Source: Chthoniobacteraceae bacterium
GTDB taxonomy: Bacteria; Verrucomicrobiota; Verrucomicrobiia; Chthoniobacterales; Chthoniobacteraceae
Direction of reading: 5' to 3'
Length of the DNA: 64,000 nucleotides
Assembly: GCA_947479475.1 (NCBI GenBank)
Contig: CANJZW010000004.1
Span: 1 to 64,000, forward strand
In this document: piece by piece, positions 34,185 to 42,124 of the stretch
Numbering within the stretch: position 1 is the stretch's first letter
How the letters are laid out: each line of letters starts with the position of its first letter
Made by a program: the position numbers and the translations under genes
Notes under the pieces: generated by a model
Seen by the model: the letters and a program-made list of their open reading frames with translations, nothing else
Told to the model about the DNA's origin: nothing
Database searches by the model: none

Positions 34185-35579
34185 TTAGGGCGCTTTGGGT
34201 TGCACGGAGCGAAGCCGCGTCTTTTCTTCCGCCTCGCGTTTGAGTACGTCGCCCGAATGTTTGGAAAACGACTCGAAAACATCTCCCACAACCCGATCCG
34301 CAAGCTGTCCCAATTTTTTTAAAATCAGATCCTCAGCCTCGGGCTGAAGCACGGACCGGTTGGGCTCATACCCTCCCACCTCATGGGCGGCGGCGGTGGC
34401 GATGTATCCGATGTTGCCGTTCGCATAGCCGACGATGATTGGGGTGGCGCGGTCGGCGATCGCTTTCTCCAGCTTAAATCCGTACTCGACCATCGGCTCC
34501 CCAGGCATGCTCAGAAACAAAAATGGACCCACTTTGATCGCCATGAGTTCCGCATGAACGGGTTGTTCCTTGCCGGGTAAATCGAGCATTTCATTGGCCA
34601 CGCGAATTTTGTAAAAAGTCTCCCGTTGCCGAAGTTTTTCGCGCGTGACGCTGAGGGCGAGCGTGCGCGCGACAGCGCCCCCAAGGTCGCGGCCTGCCCA
34701 CTGGATATCGGCTTCGTCGGCGCAGCGGTACGGATGGCCGGGAAGATTGGGGCGAATGTCTCCTGCGCAACCCTGCAAAAACAGCGCGGAGGTTTTGTTC
34801 CCATAAATGGCCTCCACAAAAGTTTGCGCCTCACCAGGAAAGTCAGCTGAGATCTTTGGGTAGCCTGCAGGGTAGGGGAGCGATCCCTTATCTCCCCAGG
34901 TAAAAAAACACGGGTGGCACACCGCGTGCATCATCACCGCCATGGGCGTAAGCGATTTGCCGTCGTCGAACCGCAGCACCTTCACACGCGGATCGTTGGG
35001 ACCCTCCGCATTTAAACGGATCACCGCACGGCCATCAATGGTCTTGCGCCGGTTGATACCAAACCCGATCCGGTCCTCGCCGTAGCCGATGCTCACGGTG
35101 CGCATTTCGCCCGCCGCCCGCTTAGCCATCACTCCAATGCGTTTTAGAAGCTCAGCTGCCCAAACCGGATTTTCCACGTAGCCCGGTGCGGAGTGGTTGT
35201 GGGACGCCGTTATCATGATGTTGGCCGCTGGAGTTCCTGTCTCCTTTTCAATGCTCTCCCGGGCGAGTTTGACCATGTCTTCCCAGGCGCCGATGGTATC
35301 CATGGTGACAAAGGCCGCTTTGGTATCGCCGTCATCGAGCAGAAGGATGCCAGCTCTCAAGGAATCGCGCACTCCGCTCACTGGTCTCCTGTGCCCAATG
35401 ACAGTGACCGTTGAAGGGTCCTGCGGCGTGATATCAATTTTTGCAACGCCAGCGCGCAAATTGGACCGAACAGGAAACTGCCCGTCAATGAGGGAAGTCT
35501 CTTCAACCGCATTCAGGGTAGGCTTTTGGGCGCCAAAAAGCAGGAGGGTGCAGAAAGTGAGCAGACAAACGGATCTCAT
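34185..35579 (-). CDS. Secreted ceramidase-N-terminal-fold protein lacking the nucleophile
   Basis: 464 residues from the ATG at 35579 with a signal peptide. It has the neutral/alkaline ceramidase N-terminal fold: 'AGVAKIDITPQ', zinc-type 'ITASHNHSAPGYV' and 'MHAVCHPC'. The position of the catalytic Ser (GDxSPN in true ceramidases) reads GDIRPN, so an Arg replaces Ser. That variant is common in PVC bacteria, and such proteins are unlikely to be ceramidases. It is the first gene of the operon with MFS, RidA, sugar dehydrogenase and dipeptidase. Confidence 0.82.
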   Translation of the reverse strand: MRSVCLLTFCTLLLFGAQKPTLNAVEETSLIDGQFPVRSNLRAGVAKIDITPQDPSTVTVIGHRRPVSGVRDSLRAGILLLDDGDTKAAFVTMDTIGAWEDMVKLARESIEKETGTPAANIMITASHNHSAPGYVENPVWAAELLKRIGVMAKRAAGEMRTVSIGYGEDRIGFGINRRKTIDGRAVIRLNAEGPNDPRVKVLRFDDGKSLTPMAVMMHAVCHPCFFTWGDKGSLPYPAGYPKISADFPGEAQTFVEAIYGNKTSALFLQGCAGDIRPNLPGHPYRCADEADIQWAGRDLGGAVARTLALSVTREKLRQRETFYKIRVANEMLDLPGKEQPVHAELMAIKVGPFLFLSMPGEPMVEYGFKLEKAIADRATPIIVGYANGNIGYIATAAAHEVGGYEPNRSVLQPEAEDLILKKLGQLADRVVGDVFESFSKHSGDVLKREAEEKTRLRSVQPKAP

Positions 35580-36056
35580 AAAGGGAGGTGGAATCTTCGC
35601 TAGAGTCAAAATCTGATATTCACACAGATGAGCCGCGCTTTCACTCGCTTCGTGTTTTTATTTAGCTAAAGCCGTTTACCTTCAGGCTAATAAAAACAGC
35701 TTACATTGCGCATCTTTAATTCTGTGCAATATTCCAAGTGCTTCTTCGAGAGGATCGGTGAATCAGGCGGCCAGTTTGCGGCTGATGACGAGTCCCGAAT
35801 CGACCTGGCGCAAAAGGATCAAGCCTCCGTCGGTGCTTGAAACACGAACGGCGGGGTCCATTTTAGCAAAAAAGCCACAAAATTGAGAAAATCAGACATC
35901 TGTATTTCTCCCTTCCGTCAGGTTACTCGGACCTTTCCACACGCTGAGACGGCAAATCAACGATGACGGGCGCGTTACGCCCTGGAAAACTGCCAAGTTT
36001 CATTTTTTTCGGCAAATGAGGCCGCCTGTTGTGACATTGAATCGGTACCCTTCGAT
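35580..36056. other. Divergent intergenic region
   Basis: 477 bases between the leftward ceramidase-fold operon and the rightward sigma-factor locus. It should carry promoters for both and includes a transposase remnant at 35763-35861. The segment 35600-35720 is AT-rich; no clear -35/-10 pair was picked out. Confidence 0.5.
35763..35861 (-). pseudogene. Fragment resembling IS1380-type transposase N-terminus
   Basis: A 32-codon frame begins at ATG 35861 and contains 'STDGGLILLRQVDSGL', like the GG-LLLRE-D start of IS1380-family transposases, then ends in TGA (35763-35765) right after 'SRKLAA'. The same frame continues a few residues upstream of the ATG before a stop. No terminal repeats or catalytic part are seen. 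It is a decayed remnant at most. Confidence 0.4.
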
Positions 36057-36581
36057 ATGCCCCAGCCTCTTGATCCCCAGCAAGACCAGTTTCTCCGCCT
36101 TTATGCCGAGCAGGAACAGTCGCTGCATGGGTATGTAAGATCGATGCTTCCAGACCGGCACGCAGCCTCCGAGGTGATGCAGGAAGTCATCGTCACGTTG
36201 TGGCAGAAATTCGAGGGAGCCGATGATTTCAGAAAGTGGGCCTTCGGAGTGGCGCGCATGAAAGTACTACACTATCTCCAGCGGCGAAAGCGGGACCGCC
36301 ATGTTTTCAGTGAAGAACTCGTCCAGCAGCTTGCGGAGAGGCAAGCGGAACTGGGGCCTCGGCACACCACGCAACGCGAGGCGCTTGAGCATTGTTTGGA
36401 AAAGCTCCATCACGATCAACGTGTATTGGTGCTCACAGCCTACACAAAAGGAACACGCATGGACGACCTGGCGGCTCAACGCGGAGAGACAGCGATGGCG
36501 TTGTACAAAAAACTGCATCGCCTTCGGCAGGGATTGCTGGAGTGCGTTCGAAGGACCCTGGCTTTGGAGGAACCGGTATGA
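36057..36581 (+). CDS. ECF RNA polymerase sigma factor (Verrucomicrobium-type)
   Basis: 174 residues. Region 2 is visible in 'LHGYVRSMLPDRHAASEVMQ' and 'FRKWAFGVARMKVLHYL'; region 4 with its HTH is 'YTKGTRMDDLAAQRGETAMA'. The layout matches the ECF group described from Rhodopirellula/Verrucomicrobium. Its stop overlaps the ATG of the next gene (ATGA), the usual arrangement with an anti-sigma factor. It stands at the head of the ~28 kb plus-strand glycan locus and most likely controls it or a related regulon. Confidence 0.92.
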   Translation: MPQPLDPQQDQFLRLYAEQEQSLHGYVRSMLPDRHAASEVMQEVIVTLWQKFEGADDFRKWAFGVARMKVLHYLQRRKRDRHVFSEELVQQLAERQAELGPRHTTQREALEHCLEKLHHDQRVLVLTAYTKGTRMDDLAAQRGETAMALYKKLHRLRQGLLECVRRTLALEEPV

Positions 36582-37579
36582 ACACGCACTGGCACGATCT
36601 CATTGAACGCTACATCTCGGGTACCATCACGGAAGCCGAGACCGAAGCTTTGGAACACCAGCTAAAAACGGATGCGGCCCTGCGTGATTGGTATCTCGAT
36701 GCGGTAAATCTCGACTCCGCGCTCGAAGGCACAGCAGAGTCTGCGGAGATTGCTCTGAGCCTGCCCATGCCGCTATCTCAAAGGGTGCTCACTGCGCCGC
36801 CGGTTCATCCTGCCCGCAGTCTTTTTTCGCGTCCCCTCACTTCGGCAGTAGCAGGGATTGTCTTCGGCACGTTATGTACGTCGGCGGTTTTCGCCTATGT
36901 TGCACCATCGGTTGGAAAGGTAATCTCGCTGTTGCAGGAGAGCTTTGAGAAGGGGCCGGCACCGCTGATGACTGGCGTACCGTCTGTGCCGGAACAGTGG
37001 AGCGGGGATTACTCAGAAGTCGTTGTGGAATACGAGGGAGTGAAGCCAAAGCATGGCGGCAAGATGGCGCGTCTACTGCGCTCGGATTATGCCGGCAGAG
37101 CGGTTCCACGGCCGAGCCGGCAAGGGGATCTGATGAGATTGGTGGATGTAAGGCCGTTTCTGCGCAACTTAAACGGCGGTGATGCGGTGACGACGCTGTC
37201 CGCGGTGTTCAATGCCCTGCCTTTCCCTGCAACGGAGCGCTATGACGGAATGGTGACAATTTACGCGCTTGGCGCCGACACCGATCTGCGGGACGCCACG
37301 GAAGATAGCGTGAAGGAGGCGGCTCTCGCCTTCAGCGTTGGAGCGGTCCGTTCGCTGGATCGCGATCCAAACACCTGGCAGCCTGCCTCCACCCGGTTGT
37401 TGCTGCCAGCGGGGACGGCGTTTGTGATGTTGAAGGTGTCGGTGTGCCGGATGCCTGTGGCAGGCGAGATTCTGTCGGCGCCGCCAGATTTCGTGACCTT
37501 TTCCGGACACTTCGTCGATGACGTGCGCGCGTCCATCCGAATCCGTGACACCGCGGCCTCCTCGGCAAAGGGCCACTAG
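36578..37579 (+). CDS. Membrane anti-sigma / FecR-like regulator
   Basis: 333 residues from the ATG at 36578. The N-terminal ~60 residues ('LIERYISGTITEAETEALEHQL') are typical of anti-sigma/FecR-type domains in this phylum. A single transmembrane segment lies near residue 90 ('SAVAGIVFGTLCTSAVFAYV'). The C-terminal ~220 residues are outside the cytoplasm and look beta-rich, perhaps a sensor for a ligand. Translational coupling to the sigma factor makes the pair a likely cell-surface signalling unit. Ligand unknown. Confidence 0.8.
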   Translation: MNTHWHDLIERYISGTITEAETEALEHQLKTDAALRDWYLDAVNLDSALEGTAESAEIALSLPMPLSQRVLTAPPVHPARSLFSRPLTSAVAGIVFGTLCTSAVFAYVAPSVGKVISLLQESFEKGPAPLMTGVPSVPEQWSGDYSEVVVEYEGVKPKHGGKMARLLRSDYAGRAVPRPSRQGDLMRLVDVRPFLRNLNGGDAVTTLSAVFNALPFPATERYDGMVTIYALGADTDLRDATEDSVKEAALAFSVGAVRSLDRDPNTWQPASTRLLLPAGTAFVMLKVSVCRMPVAGEILSAPPDFVTFSGHFVDDVRASIRIRDTAASSAKGH

Positions 37580-37739
37580 ATGGAGCCCCTTTCGCCCTTG
37601 CAGGAAAGTGAAATACACGCACTTCGTCCCCCTACAAACAACCCCTGTGGCTCAACCCATCACTCTTTGACCCGCGTGACGAAATGAACAGGAAGGATTT
37701 CGAGATGAAATTCAAACTTTAACCTCCAAGCCAAACTGC

Positions 37740-39915
37740 ATGCCATCCCCCTTCTCCATGCGCATACCGCTCAAGGCAGCACTCCTGCTTACCCCGCTGT
37801 GCGTGCTTTCCTCCGCCGAGCCAGTCACAAACTCCATAGGCATCCGGCTCGTACCCATCGAGGCGGGCACGTTCACGATGGGGCAGGACGGGCCGCTGTT
37901 GGAGGATTATATGGGACAGAAGCGGCTCGGGGAGATGTACAAAGATTTCGATCGAATCGATTTCGACGAAAAGCCCGCGCACAAGGTCACGATCACGCAG
38001 CCGTTCCTCATGGGGGTCTCCGAGGTCACGGTGGGGCAATATAGAGAGTTTGATCCCAGCTTCAAAACGGGCGATGAGAAGTTGAAGCCGACGGATGATG
38101 ACGCCGCCAGCGGCATATCCTGGCACAAAGCCGTTGAGTTCTGCGAGTGGCTCTCGAAGAAGGAAGGCAAAACGTATCGACTGCCTACCGAAGCGGAGTG
38201 GGAGTATGCCTGCCGTGCGGGCACGACCACGCTCTTCCACACGGGCGACACGCTGCCGGAAGGGCATCAAAAATGGTTCGGCGATCAAAATTTCCGCGCC
38301 GCTTATTTTCCGGCCGGGCCGATGCCACGGGAGTACGACTGGCGGAAGGCGGGACAGAAAGCGATGGACGGATTAAAGTATGGCGAACTCATCGGCGGTT
38401 CATGGACTCCTGAGAACGCCAGACCTGATGCGGCGGGTTCTTTGCGCGTGGCGCTCAAGACGCCCAACACTTGGGGCCTGCATGATATGCAGGGCAACCT
38501 GGCCGAGTGGTGCAGCGACTGGTACGGGCCCTATGAAAGCGGCTCGCAGACAGACCCGCTCGGGCGTGAGGATGGCGACTTTCGGGTGTTCCGGGGCGGA
38601 CATCACACCCAGCTCATCCGTTTCCTTCGTTCGGCGAACCGCGGTTCACGGGTGCCATACGACGCGCACGATCGCATGGGGTTTCGCGTCGTGCAGGGTT
38701 CGCTTCCCAAAGGAACGTTGCTGCCCAAAGCACAGCCGCCGCTGAATGCGCAAACCGTGAAACAGACCGTGCCGCGTATCGAGCCGCAGCATGCTGATGT
38801 GCCGTTTTTTGAGGGGCCAAAGCTTTTGGTGCACGTCGCGGATGACGCCTCTGGGCCGGTGTATTCCAGTGAGAATCATAGCATGACGATCACCGAATGC
38901 CCGAATGGCGACCTGCTTGCGGCATGGGTTTCGACTCCCGCCGAAACGGATCTCACCTGCTCGCACGCCGCGTCGCGACTGCGCTACGGTGCAAAGGAAT
39001 GGGAGCCCGCCACGCCCTTCTACGATGCGGCCGATGTGTTGGACGGAGCGCCGCAGCTGTGGTGGGACGGTGATAAAACGCTCTATCACCTCGATGACGT
39101 GTATTACACCTCGGGTTGCCAGAGCTTGCGTCACTCGACCGACAACGGCGCCACCTGGTCCAAGCCAGAGTTCTTCCGTGCCGCCGGAGACTACGCCAAC
39201 CAGTTGATGCGCACCAGAGCTGGCGTCCTTGCGATCCCGTATGACCTCTTTGAAATCATGGTCAGCGAAGACGGTGGCAAGAGCTGGCAGCAGCACGGTC
39301 GCAGGATACGTGCCAGCGATGACGTCAGGCCCGGCAACAGCGGAACGTTCATCGCCGGCTACCATCCCAGCATGGTGGAACTTGCCGATGGGCGCTGGAT
39401 GGCTTTTTCGCGGCTTGACCCCGTGCCAGAGCAGGGGCTTCGAGAACCGGATGCCCGTGAGCTATTCAAGCGATCGAGGCAAGACGTGGCAATGGGGCAT
39501 GAGCGAGTTCCCGGTCGTGAGCAGCGCGCAGAAGCACGTCTTGATGCGTCTCAAAGAAGGCCCGCTCCTGCTGTGTTCCTTCACCGACCAGTGGCGGAAC
39601 TGGAAGGATCGCAAAGGCCTCGTCTTTAAATCGAACAACGGCGACTTCACTGGCTACGGCCTCTTTGCTGCCGTGAGTTACGATGAGGGGAAGACCTGGC
39701 CTGACCGACGGCTCATCACCCCCGGTGGACCGGAGCGAAAGTGGATTTCAAAAGAGCGCACGCCTTTCCTCATCAGTGACACCCTTGCCGAACCCGTCAG
39801 TTATCTCACCGCCACACAGAGCCGCGATGGAAACATCCAGCTCCTCTCCAGCCGGAACCACTACGTCTTCAACCTCGCGTGGGTCAAAAACCCAGCCCCC
39901 GCGCCAAAGAAGTGA
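37740..39915 (+). CDS. SUMF1-like/sialidase fusion 1, frameshifted
   Basis: About 724 residues if one base is ignored. Signal peptide; SUMF1/FGE-like domain (~25-325: 'NSIGIRLVPIEAGTFTMGQD', 'RLPTEAEWEYACRAGTTT', 'WCSDWYGPYESG'); then a sialidase-type propeller with Asp-boxes STDNGATW, SEDGGKSW, SSDRGKTW and SYDEGKTW. The frame breaks at the G4 run 39434-39437: dropping one G joins 'MAFSRLDPVPEQG' to 'FENRMPVSYSSD', exactly as in the intact paralogue at 53294. As written, the first frame ends at 39629. It may be a true mutation or a base-call error. Catalytic cysteines of FGE are absent. It belongs to subtype A with the gene at 53294. Confidence 0.85.
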
Positions 39916-39952
39916 ACAAAGAACAAAGAACAAAGAACCAAGAACCAAGAAC
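39914..39952. repeat. 7-bp tandem repeat before a start codon
   Basis: GAACAAA three times and GAACCAA twice in direct tandem (39914-39948), plus a partial GAAC. The array lies between the stop of the preceding gene and the ATG at 39960 and fills the whole ribosome-binding region. Confidence 0.9.
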
Positions 39953-39959
39953 TGGATTC

Positions 39960-42104
39960 ATGCACCTTTCTTTTCCCCTCCTCACCGCACTGCGGCTCGC
40001 CTCGCTCACACTTCACGCTGCTGAGCTGAGTTCCAACTCCATCGGTATGGATCTCGTGCGTATCGAGGCGGGAACCTTTACGATGGGCCAAGACGGGCCG
40101 CAAACCGACTACAAGATGAAGAATCATCCCGGAGAGTCGGACCGCCCGGACTGGGATGAAAAGCCCGTCCACAGGGTAGTCATCTCAAAACCCTTTTTCA
40201 TTGGGGCCACAGAGGTCACCGTGAATCAGTATCGGCAATTTGATCCGGAGTATCTCAAAGGCAGGGGTTTGCCCGATGAAGCCGCGAGCGGAATCAGTTG
40301 GAATAAAGCGGTTGAGTTTTGCGTGTGGCTCTCGAAAAAGGAAGGCAAGACGTATCGACTTCCCACTGAGGCGGAGTGGGAGTATGCGTGCCGCGCCGGG
40401 ACGACGACGGTCTTCAATACCGGAGACAAACTGCCGGATGGATTCCTGCCGTGGTACAACCGGTTTAGCTACCCGGGCTTGTTCCCCTGGAGTTTTTATT
40501 TTCCGGACAACACAACCTCCCCGGAATATTTACCACTTGGTGAGGGAGGGACGTCCTTGCGACTGGCGAATGACGGATTCGTGATTCCCGATGAAGTCGC
40601 GGCCGCCGCGAAAAAGAACCATCCCTTGCTGCGGGTGGCGCAACGGCCGCCAAACGCCTGGGGCCTTTACGACATGCACGGGAATCTCTGCGAATGGTGC
40701 AGCGACTGGTACGGCCCTTATATCGCAGGGGACCAGACCGATCCCAGAGGACGCAGTGACGGGGATTTCCGTGTGTTCCGCGACGGGCCGCATTCGATGC
40801 TTTCGCGACTGGTGCGCAGCGCGAATCGCGGGGCGTGGATTCCCGAATCCAGCGCCAGCATCTTCGGTTTCCGCGTGGTCCTCGGAGAGCAGCCGCAAGG
40901 GCCTTTGCTCCCTCCAGAGCCGCCACCGAAAAACGCTCAGCAGGTGAAGCAGGAAGTCGCCGCAATGGTGATGCCACCCCAGGACGAGCCGTTTTTCAGC
41001 GGCCCGAAGACTTTTGTGAAAATTCCCGACGGGTCTTTTGGTCCACTCTTCTCGAGTCACAACCACAGTCCCGGAATCACCGAATGTCCCAACGGAGACC
41101 TACTGGCAACCTGGTTCTCCACTGTTTTGGAAGGAGCGACGGAGCTTTGCAATGCCGCCGCTCGGTTGCGATTTGGCCAGAGCGAGTGGGAGGAGGCGTC
41201 TCCCTTTTGGGACGGGCCGGATATCAACGATCACGCGCCCAAACTGTGGTGGGATGGCGACAAGGCAATCTACCACATGGCACGCGGCCATTCGGAGAAT
41301 ATTGTCCGCACCTCTACAGACAACGGGGCCACATGGTCGAAGGCATGGTCGATTTATCCGCAGGGTGAGACGGGCAACGGAATGATCCGGACGCGCAAGG
41401 GCGTGCTGATGATCACACAGGACGTGGGTGTCTCTCTGTACACCAGCAGCGACAACGGCGGAAGCTGGAGCTCGACGGGTGTCCATCATCCCAATGACGA
41501 GGTCCGCCCGGGAGGAAAGGGCGGTCGACACGCCGGCATTCATGCGCCGGTCGTGGAGCTTGCCGATGGCCGGCTCATGACCATCGGCCGCCCGCATCCC
41601 ACTCCACAGGTGGCGGTGTTCGGTGGGAAAGCCCCACTGAGTTTCAGCAGCGATCAGGGCCAAAGCTGGACTTACATGGAAAGCGAGTTTCCCGCGGTGA
41701 CCTCCGTCCAGAGGCCCGTGATGATAAGGCTGCGGGAAGGTCCCATCCTGCTGTGCTCATTTACCGACCAGTGGAGCGAGTTTTATAAGGGCAATCGCAA
41801 GGGAATGACCTTCAGAAGCGAAGGCGGAGAGTTCACCGGCTACGGTTTATTTGCCGCAGTGTCGTATGACGAGGGTAAGACATGGCCGGACCGCAGATTG
41901 ATCACCCCCGGAGGACCGAAGCGTGAGGCCGGGACTATGAACCATGGCGTGTTCACGCTGAGCGGCACCATGGCCGAGCCACGAGGTTACCTCTCCATAA
42001 CGCAGACCCGCGACAGCCGGCTCCAACTCCTCACGAGTGGCAACCACTACGTCTTCAACCTCGCGTGGCTCAAACAACTGCCGCCTGCACCGAACCAAGA
42101 ATAA
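39960..42104 (+). CDS. SUMF1-like/sialidase fusion 2
   Basis: 714 residues from the ATG at 39960. After the signal peptide comes the SUMF1-like domain (~22-305; 'NSIGMDLVRIEAGTFTMGQ', 'RLPTEAEWEYACRAGTTT', 'GNLCEWCSDWYGPY', 'RLVRSANRGAWIP'), then a sialidase-type domain (~345-710) with Asp-boxes STDNGATW, SSDNGGSW, SSDQGQSW and SYDEGKTW. The region equivalent to the FGE active-site cysteines reads 'GPHSMLSRLVRSANRG', without Cys, so formylglycine formation is not expected. Very similar to the gene at 51120 (subtype B), including near-identical DNA around 40380-40440. Secreted; sialidase or related glycosidase activity is a family inference. Confidence 0.88.
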   Translation: MHLSFPLLTALRLASLTLHAAELSSNSIGMDLVRIEAGTFTMGQDGPQTDYKMKNHPGESDRPDWDEKPVHRVVISKPFFIGATEVTVNQYRQFDPEYLKGRGLPDEAASGISWNKAVEFCVWLSKKEGKTYRLPTEAEWEYACRAGTTTVFNTGDKLPDGFLPWYNRFSYPGLFPWSFYFPDNTTSPEYLPLGEGGTSLRLANDGFVIPDEVAAAAKKNHPLLRVAQRPPNAWGLYDMHGNLCEWCSDWYGPYIAGDQTDPRGRSDGDFRVFRDGPHSMLSRLVRSANRGAWIPESSASIFGFRVVLGEQPQGPLLPPEPPPKNAQQVKQEVAAMVMPPQDEPFFSGPKTFVKIPDGSFGPLFSSHNHSPGITECPNGDLLATWFSTVLEGATELCNAAARLRFGQSEWEEASPFWDGPDINDHAPKLWWDGDKAIYHMARGHSENIVRTSTDNGATWSKAWSIYPQGETGNGMIRTRKGVLMITQDVGVSLYTSSDNGGSWSSTGVHHPNDEVRPGGKGGRHAGIHAPVVELADGRLMTIGRPHPTPQVAVFGGKAPLSFSSDQGQSWTYMESEFPAVTSVQRPVMIRLREGPILLCSFTDQWSEFYKGNRKGMTFRSEGGEFTGYGLFAAVSYDEGKTWPDRRLITPGGPKREAGTMNHGVFTLSGTMAEPRGYLSITQTRDSRLQLLTSGNHYVFNLAWLKQLPPAPNQE

Positions 42105-42124
42105 CGCACGACGCTATCAGCACC

